A DNA stretch of 64,000 nucleotides from NCBI RefSeq assembly GCF_003434055.1, contig NZ_QVEX01000008.1, positions 1-64,000 on the forward strand. Reading direction: 5' to 3'. The position numbers and the translations under genes were made by a program. This document shows positions 16,620-24,915 of the stretch, in pieces; position 1 is the first letter of the stretch, and each line of letters begins with the position of its first letter. The DNA is from Enterocloster aldenensis (GTDB lineage Bacteria; Bacillota; Clostridia; Lachnospirales; Lachnospiraceae). Below the pieces are notes generated by a model, which searched no databases, was not told the DNA's origin, and saw only the letters and a program-made list of their open reading frames with translations.

Positions 16620-18473
16620 TCACGCTTTCTTTCTGCTGTCAAAATACACAAACCGGTCAATCGCGTCCAGTATATCCTTAAACTCCTCCCTTGGGGCCAT
16701 ATCAATGTATTCCCTCAGTATCTCCTGCTCCCTGTCGCGGAAAGGGCCGTAGAACAGATCGTAGAGATTGTGGCCCCTCATATAGGTGAGGATTTCCTCC
16801 ATGTGGGCCTTCATATCTTCCGGTGAAGTGAAATCCCGCCCCATTATCTCCATGAGCTGCTGGCCGCTGCGGATGCGGTACAGGTATTCGCGCCATTTGT
16901 CAAAGAGCGTGTCATAAAAAGCGTCCTCGCTTTTTACAATGCCCAGCTTTGCCATGATGGTCGGGTTGAAAAAGTAATTCTCAAAGGAATAATATTTTAA
17001 TATGAGCACGTTCCGCCTTGTGACCTTGGGCAGGCGGTCCGCGTCTTCCAGACTCCGCTCATCATAATACCGGCACAGCTGGGACGCAAGCTCTTCCGGG
17101 TCCTTGCCGTCGCCGTCGCGTATCATCAGGAACTGGTCCCGCAAATACACCTGGTTCATATATTTTAAATTGGCATATGTCTTGATATTGGTACAGCTGT
17201 TGGTGGTGATGATTGATATCCTGGTCAGGTTGCCTTTATCATCATAAATCTCGGAATAGTACTTTTCCAGAAGCAGGGGCAGACGGCTTTTGTCCTGCTT
17301 TCCTTCCACAATAAACACAAAGCTAACATTTAACAGGTCATTGGCCCCGTAACCAAGGTCATCCAGTATCTGGCCCAGGTCTGCCTTTTCACGGATAACG
17401 GAATACCGCTCCTCATCCAGCACCACCTGGCGTATCTGGCGGATGCTGAAATTAAACAGCAGGTCGGGACTGTGGGTCTTAAAGATAACCTGGTTCTTCT
17501 TGGACAGGCGGTATAGTATCTCACTGCAGGTCTTCTGGAGCTGTGGATGCAGGAAAATCTCCGGGTCTTCCACCACGATGATGCTGGGGATGCGGCTCTG
17601 CTCGCTGATATAGGTCTCCAGAAGGGAAAGCATGTAGATACTCCTCATGCCTTTGCCCATAAGCCCCACCGGCTTAACGCTGCCCCTCTGCCGGTTATGG
17701 GCCGTCACCTCAACGGAGAACATCTGGTCCGTGTCACAGTTTAAGGTATACCGGATTTCCTCATAACCTCCGTTCTTGAAGAAATTCTCGTTCACCTTCC
17801 TGGAAAAGCCGCTGAGGTTCAGCTGATAAATCTTATATTCCAGCAGACGGGCGGTTTCAAAGGCAGTCAGTTCCTCCGGCTTTTTCTTGTTTATCAGGCC
17901 AATGCACTGGAAACAGTGGTTGCATTTCTTGGATGCCTCAAAAATACATCTTCCGGAACGCAGGCGGCTCAGTTCTTCATCTTCCTGGAACATCAGCAGG
18001 TCATTCTGCAGCTGCCTTAGCTCCCGGTCCGCCGTAATCCGGTAAATATGGGGCAGTACCATGGGGATATAGGGGTTATTCTTCCGGTAAGGATCCTCGT
18101 AGCGCACCTTGCCGTCCAGATTCACATGGAAGGTAAAAGACAGCTCCCCATCCTTAAAGGAGGGAAGCCGCTCCCCAAACACACGTCTCCACACATCAAA
18201 ACGTCTGTACTGGCTGACAAGCCCCCTGCAGTGGAACAGCTTAAGGTCTTCCTCCTCAATGCAAAATCCGGCGTCAATGCGGATGGCCTGCCGTTTTTCA
18301 TTAAAATCCTCTTCACGGACCTCATAACAGCCGCACACCGCACATACCGCATCCAGCACCGATGTTTTTCCTGTATTGTTTTTCCCAACCAGGATCAGCG
18401 CCCTGTCAATGCCGCGGATTTCCAGGTCACGGATGGATTTGAAGTTGCGTATGTGTAGATAGGTGAGCTGCAT
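16620..18473 (-). CDS. OLD-family ATPase with C-terminal TOPRIM nuclease domain
   Basis: The 617-residue protein starts with an SMC/RecF-like ATPase: NFKSIRDLEI, then Walker A GKNNTGKT (30-37). A signature region and Walker B appear around IIVVEDPEIFLHPQLQ, with KTHSPDLL as the switch histidine. A TOPRIM-like region follows (FVFIVEGKQDKSRLPLLLEK, later IRDGDGKDPEE), so it resembles overcoming-lysogenisation-defect nucleases, which cut or nick DNA and often act in phage defence. Between the ATPase lobes is a four-Cys cluster (CIFEASKKCNHCFQC) that could bind zinc. No UvrD-like GajB partner is adjacent, so it is a stand-alone class 1 type. It has its own promoter and terminator. Confidence 0.85.
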   Translation of the reverse strand: MQLTYLHIRNFKSIRDLEIRGIDRALILVGKNNTGKTSVLDAVCAVCGCYEVREEDFNEKRQAIRIDAGFCIEEEDLKLFHCRGLVSQYRRFDVWRRVFGERLPSFKDGELSFTFHVNLDGKVRYEDPYRKNNPYIPMVLPHIYRITADRELRQLQNDLLMFQEDEELSRLRSGRCIFEASKKCNHCFQCIGLINKKKPEELTAFETARLLEYKIYQLNLSGFSRKVNENFFKNGGYEEIRYTLNCDTDQMFSVEVTAHNRQRGSVKPVGLMGKGMRSIYMLSLLETYISEQSRIPSIIVVEDPEIFLHPQLQKTCSEILYRLSKKNQVIFKTHSPDLLFNFSIRQIRQVVLDEERYSVIREKADLGQILDDLGYGANDLLNVSFVFIVEGKQDKSRLPLLLEKYYSEIYDDKGNLTRISIITTNSCTNIKTYANLKYMNQVYLRDQFLMIRDGDGKDPEELASQLCRYYDERSLEDADRLPKVTRRNVLILKYYSFENYFFNPTIMAKLGIVKSEDAFYDTLFDKWREYLYRIRSGQQLMEIMGRDFTSPEDMKAHMEEILTYMRGHNLYDLFYGPFRDREQEILREYIDMAPREEFKDILDAIDRFVYFDSRKKA

Positions 18474-18515
18474 ATGGTTTACCTCCGCTCATAGATGTCA
18501 TGTGTCCTTCCTATG

Positions 18516-18544
18516 AGTATACGTCAGAAATCCATCTGTAACAA
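18516..18544 (-). promoter_or_regulatory. Promoter of the OLD-family gene
   Basis: On the minus strand TTGTTA (18539-18544) and TATACT (18516-18521) are 17 bp apart, about 40 bp upstream of the start codon at 18473, which has GGAGGT before it. Confidence 0.6.
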
Positions 18545-18591
18545 CCCCTGTTTTGCGCCGGATAAAACTGCGCCGGAGGCTTCCCGCTGTA

Positions 18592-18626
18592 AAAACAAAA
18601 AAAGCCCGGCAGCCTTACACTGCCGG
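18592..18626 (-). terminator. Strong intrinsic terminator of the yhcH-like gene
   Basis: CCGGCAG and CTGCCGG arms with a 7-nt loop are followed on the minus strand by GCTTTTTTTG. It lies about 60 bp past the stop codon at 18685. Confidence 0.85.
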
Positions 18627-18684
18627 ACAGGCCCGGTACCGCGGGCGCCAACGCACCCATGGGCACCATGTCCGCTTACACGGA

Positions 18685-19149
18685 CTAATCTTCTTTGATT
18701 TTCACAATCACTTTCTTAATAGGAGCCGGCTCCTTGTCAGCCGCCTTCGGCTTATGGGCGTCCCATGGCTGAAAGATCAGGTACTGGCCGGCCTTTGCCA
18801 GGATCTGAAGTCCCGGCGTGGTATTCTCAAAAAATACAACATCCTTGTCAGGATTATAAGGGGTCTTTACCGTCATCTCATGGACAGGCGCATAGGTCAT
18901 GACCTCGCTGCCCTCAATCACATACTGGATATCCGTATAATGCTCATGGGCCTCGTACTTTGCCTCTTCCCACGGGATGGTGGTATAAGCCGTCACATTG
19001 GCATAAACATTCTTGCCGTCAATCTCATACTTGCCCGGTTCCAATGCGCCCAGGTCCGTGTTCTGCAGGAAATCCACTGCTTTTGCATACCTGCCGTCCA
19101 CGCCCAGGTTCCTGTAAAAATCAAGATTTTTTTTCTCATCAAATATCAT
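18685..19149 (-). CDS. YhcH/YjgK/YiaL family protein (DUF386)
   Basis: The 154-residue cupin-like protein matches DUF386, the family of EbgC (beta-galactosidase small subunit), YhcH and YiaL. These are linked to sialic acid and sugar-acid metabolism, perhaps as anomerases or isomerases. Typical motifs are GKYEIDGKNVYANVTAY, the metal-site histidines in AKYEAHEHYTDIQYVIEG and LIFQPWDAHKPK near the C terminus. It is transcribed alone, with its own promoter and terminator, but sits 1.5 kb from the sugar-acid island, so a role with those substrates is possible. AAAGGAG precedes the ATG. Confidence 0.88.
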   Translation of the reverse strand: MIFDEKKNLDFYRNLGVDGRYAKAVDFLQNTDLGALEPGKYEIDGKNVYANVTAYTTIPWEEAKYEAHEHYTDIQYVIEGSEVMTYAPVHEMTVKTPYNPDKDVVFFENTTPGLQILAKAGQYLIFQPWDAHKPKAADKEPAPIKKVIVKIKED

Positions 19150-19185
19150 ATCCCATTCTCCTTTGTGTGATTATTTTTCATTACA

Positions 19186-19215
19186 AGTATACACCTAAAG
19201 CCATGGGAAACTCAA
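19186..19215 (-). promoter_or_regulatory. Promoter of the yhcH-like gene
   Basis: On the minus strand TTGAGT (19210-19215) and TATACT (19186-19191) are 18 bp apart, 37 bp upstream of the start codon. Confidence 0.55.
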
Positions 19216-19243
19216 TCGTTTTTTTATCCGGTCCATGCTTCCC

Positions 19244-20074
19244 CTACCGGAAGAATTCATGACCGTCATGTGCAAAAAGATAGGTAAGGTGCCTGTCAAA
19301 CCAGGCCGCCGCGCTGCCGGAACCTCTCCGGTTCATGAAGTACAGCGCTCCGTTGGAATAATCCTCCCCATCCAGGGCGCGGTCCACGCACTCGATTGTC
19401 TCGGCCGTGACCTTCACAGAGTTGATGGCGCCGTTGGAAACGGGCTGAAACTGGGATGGCTCGTATACAACTGCCTTTACACTGTTAGGGAACTCCTTTG
19501 ACAATACCCGGTTAATGATCACATCTGCCACAAGTATCTTGCCTCTTTTATCACAGATGCCTGCCTCTGCCTGGACAATACGCAAAAGGACCTGGTAATC
19601 CTCATCCGTATACCGGATCCTCCTGGAAGCCCTGCGCTCTTCCTCGGCTTTCTTCCTTGCTTCCTCTTCCTGTTTCTCTTTTAATATCTGTTTCTGAAGT
19701 GTCTCAATCTGGGTCTGTGCAGCTGCCTGCTGTCTCTGCTTTTCACGGACATTTGCCTCTAACAGCGCACCAGCCAGTTGTTGGCCTTCGCTGTCAGTAT
19801 CTAAAAGTCCGAATTGTACTTTTGCTTCCGTAACCAGACCGCTTCCCTCAGGTTCCTCCGCCTGTTCTTCTTCCTGACTTTCATCAGCAATGGGCGCAGC
19901 CAGGGCATTCTTGCCCCCGCCTCCAAACCCCTCGGCTGAAAATGCAATAATGGCAACCACCATCATACCGGTCAGCAGGACTGACGAGGATCGGTACATC
20001 TGCTTTGTGACTTTCACTGCAAGTGATTTAACAAAGAGAACAACCGACTGAAGGAATGAATGTAATGTAAGCAT
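19244..20074 (-). CDS. SleB-like cell wall hydrolase (Hydrolase_2)
   Basis: The 276-residue protein is probably exported: a hydrophobic segment (about 32-50, SSVLLTGMMVVAIIAFSAEG) acts as signal or anchor. A charged coiled-coil region follows (about 95-150, rich in E, K, Q and R). The C-terminal 110 residues are a SleB/CwlJ-type domain starting LLRIVQAEAGICDKRGKILV, with the catalytic Glu in QAEAG. It continues through VADVIINRVLSKEFPNSV and the NGALYFMNRR region. Such enzymes cleave peptidoglycan during spore germination or cell-wall remodelling. A strong promoter and a structured leader precede it. Confidence 0.9.
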   Translation of the reverse strand: MLTLHSFLQSVVLFVKSLAVKVTKQMYRSSSVLLTGMMVVAIIAFSAEGFGGGGKNALAAPIADESQEEEQAEEPEGSGLVTEAKVQFGLLDTDSEGQQLAGALLEANVREKQRQQAAAQTQIETLQKQILKEKQEEEARKKAEEERRASRRIRYTDEDYQVLLRIVQAEAGICDKRGKILVADVIINRVLSKEFPNSVKAVVYEPSQFQPVSNGAINSVKVTAETIECVDRALDGEDYSNGALYFMNRRGSGSAAAWFDRHLTYLFAHDGHEFFR

Positions 20075-20106
20075 ACATACTCCTCTTTCCTGGACTCCCC
20101 TATCTC

Positions 20107-20168
20107 AACATGCCGGAGCCCAATTCTTGTTTTTGTTCCAGTGGGTCAATCCCCACTTTGTGCATGTT
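20107..20168 (-). ncRNA. Structured 5' leader of the SleB-like hydrolase gene (unclassified)
   Basis: Between the promoter and the gene, AACATGC (20162-20168) can pair with GCATGTT (20107-20113) and closes a region that holds a perfect AGTGGG-GATTGA-CCCACT hairpin (20140-20157). The enclosed single strand is A-rich and ends in TTGGGCTCCGGC. The layout suits a small cis-regulatory RNA. It does not fit the c-di-AMP (ydaO) or c-di-GMP consensus that I know, so no ligand is proposed. Confidence 0.4.
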
Positions 20169-20187
20169 TTTCCGGGATGTATGGCTA

Positions 20188-20216
20188 ATTATATGGGATT
20201 TAACTTTTGCAGTCAA
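20188..20216 (-). promoter_or_regulatory. Promoter of the SleB-like hydrolase gene
   Basis: On the minus strand TTGACT (20211-20216) and TATAAT (20188-20193) are 17 bp apart. Transcription would start near 20181, which gives a leader of about 105 nt. Confidence 0.8.
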
Positions 20217-20219
20217 TGG

Positions 20220-20590
20220 AGATTTAACATCTTTGTTACATTTTTTATTAGATTTGAAATATTTGTAATTATTTTTATAGATTCACTACATTTTTCCAGT
20301 GTTTTTTCCTAAAATATTATGCACTTTCACCTTTTTATTTTTACATTTATGTTACATTATTATTAATTTTTAAGCACATGCCTATATTTCCTTTTTTTGT
20401 AATTTATATTATGTAAATTAATTTTTACTATTTAAAGCATATTTATACTATTATTCATTTTAGTACATACGCACATTTTTTGTCGAATTATAGCACCCTT
20501 CCCCCACTTTAGCCAAAAAAGCCTGTTTTAACTGTAAATCGCCCTATCCTTATATGTGCATTTCAACCAAAGAATGGAAAACAGCAAAAA
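20220..20590. other. Very AT-rich intergenic spacer
   Basis: About 370 bp between two divergent promoters hold no gene. The stretch 20220-20480 is strikingly AT-rich, with runs of T and repeated TTACATT/ATTATTA words, unlike the GC-rich neighbours. It could bind AT-preferring nucleoid proteins, be curved, or be a remnant of acquired DNA. Confidence 0.6.
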
Positions 20591-20595
20591 TCCCT

Positions 20596-20624
20596 TTGAC
20601 TTTTCGCCTTTACTTTGTTACATT
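20596..20624 (+). promoter_or_regulatory. Promoter of the sodium:solute symporter gene
   Basis: TTGACT (20596-20601) and TACATT (20619-20624) are 17 bp apart, 58 bp upstream of the start codon, which is preceded by CGGAGG. Confidence 0.65.
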
Positions 20625-20682
20625 AAAGTTCAGAAGTTTTAATTATTAAAGTATAAATAAAAAACTCCCGGAGGTTATTAAA

Positions 20683-22257
20683 ATGACAATCAAACTGCTG
20701 ATGCTGATTATCTTCTTTTCCATCATGATTGGAGTCGGGTTCTATTCCAGGCGTCACGCCACCAATGTCAATGATTTTGTCCTTGGCGGCAGGGGAGTCG
20801 GGCCATGGCTTACCGCCTTTGCCTACGGCACATCCTATTTTTCCGCGGTTGTATTCATCGGATACGCAGGGCAGTTCGGATGGAAATACGGCCTGGCGTC
20901 CACATGGATCGGGATTGGCAACGCCCTTATCGGAAGCCTGCTGGCATGGGTTGTCCTGGGGCGGCGCACCCGCGTCATGAGTAAACACCTTTCATCCGCA
21001 ACCATGCCTGAATTCTTCGGAAGCCGTTTTAACAGCCAGGAGCTGAAGATTGTGGCCTCTGTCATCATTTTCGTATTCCTGATACCCTATACTGCTTCCG
21101 TATACAATGGTCTGTCCCGCCTGTTCGGCATGGCCTTTGATATCCCCTACGGCGTCTGTGTGCTGGGCATGGCGGTCCTGACCGCCGTGTACGTGATCCT
21201 GGGCGGCTATATGGCCACTGCCATCAATGACTTCATCCAGGGAATCATCATGCTGGCAGGAATCATTGCCGTCATACTCAGCGTGTTAAGCGGACAGGGC
21301 GGGTTTACGGCCGCTGTGGGCAATCTAGCCAGGATTCCAAGCCAGGTGCCCCTTACCATGGGCCAGCCAGGCGCCTATGCCTCCTTTTTCGGGCCAGACC
21401 CCATGAACCTTCTGGGCGTTGTCATCCTGACGTCCCTGGGCACCTGGGGACTTCCTCAGATGATTCATAAGTTCTATACCATACGCAGCGAGAAGGCCAT
21501 TGCAACCGGCACGGTCATCTCCACCATATTTGCCATTGTCATATCCGGGGGAAGCTATTTCCTGGGTGGCTTCGGCCGCCTGTTTGACGGTCCTGCCATC
21601 TACAACGGCAATGGGGGCATTGCCTACGACACAATCATTCCGGCCATGCTTTCCGGGCTGCCTGATATCCTGATTGGCATTGTGGTAATGCTGGTGCTGT
21701 CCGCCTCCATGTCCACCTTGTCCTCCCTGGTACTGACCTCCAGTTCCACACTCACCCTGGATTTCATCAAGGGCAACCTGGTAAAGGACATGAAGGACAG
21801 GACCCAGCTTATCCTGATGCAGGTCCTGATTGTGGCATTCATCATTATCAGTGTTGTCCTGGCACTGGACCCGCCTGATTTCATTGCGCAGCTCATGGGG
21901 ATTTCCTGGGGCGCGCTGGCAGGCGCATTCCTGGCGCCATTCCTGTACGGACTGTACTGGAAGCGGGTGACGCCGGCCGCTGTGTGGGCCAGCTTTGCAG
22001 CCGGTGTGGGTATCACGGTGTCCAACATGTTCCTTCATTATATTGAATCCCCCATCAATGCAGGCGCCTTTGCCATGGTGGCCGGACTTATCATTGTCCC
22101 GCTTGTGTCCCTCCTCACCACGAAAATGGAGCCTGATTATGTAAATGGGATTTTTGCCTGTTATGACGACCTGGTGGAGGCAACCAGCCGCAAGGTGCTG
22201 CCCGACGACAAATCCTTTGACTCCCCGGCCTTCCAGAAAAAGAATAAAAAACATTAG
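20683..22257 (+). CDS. Sodium:solute symporter family protein
   Basis: The 524-residue membrane protein belongs to the SSS family (PanF/PutP/SGLT type), which moves organic solutes with Na+. It has about 13 hydrophobic segments. Family features are VNDFVLGGRGVGPWLTAFAYG, the ATMPEFFGSRF loop, AINDFIQGIIMLAG and the GTWGLPQMIHKFYTIRSEKA signature. The C-terminal 40 residues are cytoplasmic and charged. It faces the sugar-acid operon tail to tail across a shared hairpin terminator, so a sugar acid or small carboxylate is a possible substrate. Sequence alone does not identify it. Confidence 0.9.
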   Translation: MTIKLLMLIIFFSIMIGVGFYSRRHATNVNDFVLGGRGVGPWLTAFAYGTSYFSAVVFIGYAGQFGWKYGLASTWIGIGNALIGSLLAWVVLGRRTRVMSKHLSSATMPEFFGSRFNSQELKIVASVIIFVFLIPYTASVYNGLSRLFGMAFDIPYGVCVLGMAVLTAVYVILGGYMATAINDFIQGIIMLAGIIAVILSVLSGQGGFTAAVGNLARIPSQVPLTMGQPGAYASFFGPDPMNLLGVVILTSLGTWGLPQMIHKFYTIRSEKAIATGTVISTIFAIVISGGSYFLGGFGRLFDGPAIYNGNGGIAYDTIIPAMLSGLPDILIGIVVMLVLSASMSTLSSLVLTSSSTLTLDFIKGNLVKDMKDRTQLILMQVLIVAFIIISVVLALDPPDFIAQLMGISWGALAGAFLAPFLYGLYWKRVTPAAVWASFAAGVGITVSNMFLHYIESPINAGAFAMVAGLIIVPLVSLLTTKMEPDYVNGIFACYDDLVEATSRKVLPDDKSFDSPAFQKKNKKH

Positions 22258-22271
22258 ATGAACGGCATGCA

Positions 22272-22317
22272 ATAAGCATGGCAATACGCATCCTGCTGCG
22301 TTACTTGCCAGGCTTAT
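22272..22317. terminator. Bidirectional hairpin terminator between convergent genes
   Basis: Nested arms ATAAGC/GCTTAT, TGGCAA/TTGCCA and ACGCA/TGCGT form a long hairpin with a 6-nt loop between the symporter gene and the 2-keto-3-deoxy kinase gene. There is no strong T tract on either side. Confidence 0.6.
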
Positions 22318-22362
22318 CATCATTTCCCTGTAACAGCTGTAATCCTTCCCACGCTCCCTGTC

Positions 22363-23391
22363 CTAGGGCGTGTCCGCGTTCCCCAGAATGCGGAGCAGGC
22401 CGCTGACAGAGAACGGCATATCCTTGTCCGGACAGACCGCAATCATATGGAACCCGGGATATACCTTCCTGCAAAGCCCATGGTATATGGTCTGCTGGAT
22501 CCTATCCCCGGCAACTGCCAGACTTATTACAGGGCATCTTCCCTGCCCTGCAGGATTCACCATGCCTTTTAAGCCAAAGGCCTCCATTACCGCATCCATC
22601 ACCCCTGTATTCAACACCCCTTCCAGGTAAGAACGCCTCTGGTTCAGGGTTGCTTCTGTAAAAAGGTCTAAGATGCGCAGGATATACAGCGCCCTGTTAA
22701 ATCCATGTATATGTGCGTTGTTAGCCCCCAGGCATACCATCTCCTCATCGATTTCCCATTCCTCTTCCCCGGCAACGCTTGCCCCCAGAATGGTTTCACT
22801 GACAACCGCCTTGAATAATTCCCCTGTGATGTTGGATGATATGTCCTTAATACATCCATCCTCCAGAAGCACGGCCTGGGTATGGCTTCCCGGCAGTATC
22901 AGGACACCCCGCCCCTGTTCAAGGACCGGATTCCCGCGCAGCACCCCAAAAACCTCGATTTCTTCCCCCCGCATCATGTTGACCCTGTCCGCTGTTTCCG
23001 GAACCACCTGGGCATCATAAGGAACGGTTTTTATGCCGGGTATGATTTCCAGCATTCTTTGGAAGAACCGTTCCTCCTCATGACAGACAATGGAATTCCG
23101 CAGTTTTTTCCAATCCACCGGAACAGGAAGATGTTCCACCTCCACCAGCCCGGACGGGCTGGAAATCATTCCGGACAGATATATATGGGCAACCTCTTCA
23201 TTATATATATGGGCATCCTCCAACAGGGCGTCAAACATGTCCCTCAGTTCCCTGACCAGCACTGCATTATCCTGCATAAGGGCGGAATTCCTTGCGCCGA
23301 CCTGCCTCTCCAGCCGGCCGGCAATCCTTCCGTCTTTTATCAGATATGCCCGGGTGTTGGTTGTTCCTGAATCATAATAAACAATATACAT
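22363..23391 (-). CDS. dgoK: 2-dehydro-3-deoxygalactonokinase family kinase
   Basis: From the ATG at 23391 the protein has 342 residues and begins MYIVYYDSGTTNTRAYLI, the DgoK phosphate-binding motif. The longer frame to 23448 overlaps the aldolase gene and is not preferred. DgoK phosphorylates 2-keto-3-deoxy-galactonate with ATP before aldol cleavage. Other family features are GMISSPSGLVEVEHLPVP, ILPGSHTQAVLLEDGCIKDI, TGELFKAVVSETILG, and the C-terminal VAGDRIQQTIYHGLC. It is the last gene of the seven-gene TRAP/altronate-dehydratase operon, directly after its aldolase. Confidence 0.88.
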   Translation of the reverse strand: MYIVYYDSGTTNTRAYLIKDGRIAGRLERQVGARNSALMQDNAVLVRELRDMFDALLEDAHIYNEEVAHIYLSGMISSPSGLVEVEHLPVPVDWKKLRNSIVCHEEERFFQRMLEIIPGIKTVPYDAQVVPETADRVNMMRGEEIEVFGVLRGNPVLEQGRGVLILPGSHTQAVLLEDGCIKDISSNITGELFKAVVSETILGASVAGEEEWEIDEEMVCLGANNAHIHGFNRALYILRILDLFTEATLNQRRSYLEGVLNTGVMDAVMEAFGLKGMVNPAGQGRCPVISLAVAGDRIQQTIYHGLCRKVYPGFHMIAVCPDKDMPFSVSGLLRILGNADTP

Positions 23392-23407
23392 ACGGCTTCC
23401 TGTCCTT

Positions 23408-24046
23408 TTATCTGATTTTGGCCGCATATGCCGCGGCAAGGTTTTCAATCCCCCTGTAATCCCCGGCTTCTATCATCTTCCGGTTCACTATATTCCCGCC
23501 AATCCCCACACAGCAGGCGCCGGCCTTAAAAAAGTCAAGTATATTATCCAGGTCCACGCCTCCCACCGCGGCCAAGGGTATATATGACAATGGTCCCTGC
23601 AGCGCCCTGATATACCCCGCCCCCAGATGATCGGACGGAAATACCTTTACAATATCAGCGCCCCACCTGTAACACTGCTCAATTTCACTGGGTGTCATGG
23701 CTCCCGGCATGGCCGTCATCCCCAGGGCCTTTGTCTCTTTTATCACGTCCTCCCGGGATGTGGGGGTGATGATATATGCCGCGCCTGCTTCCCTTGCCGC
23801 CCGTACCTGCCCTACGGTGAGTACGGTCCCGGCCCCCACCAGCACCTGGCCGTCCTGGTACCGGTCAGCCAATGCCTTTATTTTATCCGTGGTATAAGCC
23901 AGGGGCCGGCGCTGGTCAAAGGGAACCTCTAAAAGACCCAGGCCGCCTGCCGCCACTGCATCCGCTGTCTTTAATGTCTCATCCAGCTTAAAGCCGCGTA
24001 TGATGGCAATTATCTTCTTCCCTAAAATCCGTTCCAATACATCCAT
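23408..24046 (-). CDS. KDPG/KDPGal aldolase family protein
   Basis: The 212-residue class I aldolase cleaves 2-keto-3-deoxy-6-phospho-gluconate or -galactonate to pyruvate and glyceraldehyde 3-phosphate. The family glycine motif LVGAGTVLT is present, and the Schiff-base lysine lies in GADIVKVFPSDHLG. The base-bearing segment reads LLEVPFDQRRP rather than the usual IEVTLRTP. This is a noticeable variation around the catalytic Glu and could alter substrate choice. Because dgoK follows, the phosphogalactonate route (DgoA) is favoured. Confidence 0.88.
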   Translation of the reverse strand: MDVLERILGKKIIAIIRGFKLDETLKTADAVAAGGLGLLEVPFDQRRPLAYTTDKIKALADRYQDGQVLVGAGTVLTVGQVRAAREAGAAYIITPTSREDVIKETKALGMTAMPGAMTPSEIEQCYRWGADIVKVFPSDHLGAGYIRALQGPLSYIPLAAVGGVDLDNILDFFKAGACCVGIGGNIVNRKMIEAGDYRGIENLAAAYAAKIR

Positions 24047-24062
24047 CTTATCCTCCCTGCCT

Positions 24063-24878
24063 TTACAGCTCCCTCATGGAGCGGACCCAGGCCGCCGTGT
24101 CCTTCAGTATGATTTCCACAGAAGGCTGGTTCAGGCACTCAAAAGAACAGTACTGGGAATAACCGCTCTCCTTAACCGCCTTCAGCACGCCTGCGAAATC
24201 AGTATGCCCATATCCTGGGAACATCCGGTTGGAATCAGCCAGGTGCACATGCTGCAGCCTGCTTCCCATGATATCAATACTTTGCTTAAAGCCGATGTCC
24301 TCGATATTGGCGTGGAACAAATCCCATAAAATGCCTACACAGCCAGGATTGCCAAGGTCATTTACAATAAAATCCATGGTGGCTTCTGCTGAATTGAGGA
24401 GGGCTGTCTCGTATCGGTTAATTGCCTCCAGGCAGAGGGTGACCCCCTTCTGGTCCGCATATGCGACAAGCGGCTTCATGGCCTCGCTTAGATCCGCCAG
24501 ATCCCTGTCCATGGTTTCCAGTGACCCCAGTCCCCGCATCAGCCCAATGGTAACCTTGCTGCCCAGGACCTTAGCCGCGTCAATGTGCTGCATGAACCGC
24601 TCCTGGGTCCGCTTGGTGATATCTGCGGGAACCCCAATCAGGGAAAGGCCCTCTATCCCCCTGGCCTGGCCCGTGGAAATGGTGGAACATCCCAGTCCCC
24701 TCTCATCCAGTTCAGCCTTCACCCTGCCCAGGTCAATATCCGAATAGCTGCTGATACACAGTTCCGCGCCGTCCAGGCAGCTCTGCTGCATCCAATCCAG
24801 CCCTTTCAGGTACTCCTCATGGGAAAAAGATGAGAAAATCGTATCATATTGTAATGTAACGGTTGCGCTGAATTTCAT
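24063..24878 (-). CDS. Sugar phosphate isomerase/epimerase (TIM barrel, AP endonuclease 2-like)
   Basis: The 271-residue protein from the ATG at 24878 (GGAGG 11 nt upstream) is preferred to a TTG start at 24896. It has the xylose-isomerase-like TIM-barrel fold with metal-binding Glu and His residues, seen in TLCLEAINRYETAL, GILWDLFHANIED, RLQHVHLADSNR and the final YCSFECLN. Relatives interconvert ketoses or keto acids such as hydroxypyruvate, tagatose or inosose. It lies inside the dehydratase-aldolase-kinase operon, so it probably isomerises a pathway intermediate. A second paralogue is encoded at 29641. Confidence 0.82.
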   Translation of the reverse strand: MKFSATVTLQYDTIFSSFSHEEYLKGLDWMQQSCLDGAELCISSYSDIDLGRVKAELDERGLGCSTISTGQARGIEGLSLIGVPADITKRTQERFMQHIDAAKVLGSKVTIGLMRGLGSLETMDRDLADLSEAMKPLVAYADQKGVTLCLEAINRYETALLNSAEATMDFIVNDLGNPGCVGILWDLFHANIEDIGFKQSIDIMGSRLQHVHLADSNRMFPGYGHTDFAGVLKAVKESGYSQYCSFECLNQPSVEIILKDTAAWVRSMREL

Positions 24879-24915
24879 ATTAATCAATTCCTCCAATCAA
24901 TTCGTCAAAGGGCTT

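Noticed and set aside
16620..18473. Gabija system
   Set aside because: GajA resembles OLD nucleases, but no UvrD-like GajB gene is adjacent.
18635..18650. GGTACCGCGGGC resembling a T-box core
   Set aside because: It lies in the 3' region of the yhcH-like gene, not before a synthetase or amino acid gene, and lacks the rest of the T-box.
21325..22323. 332-residue minus-strand frame
   Set aside because: It is antisense to the symporter gene, rich in His and Gly, and has no family features.
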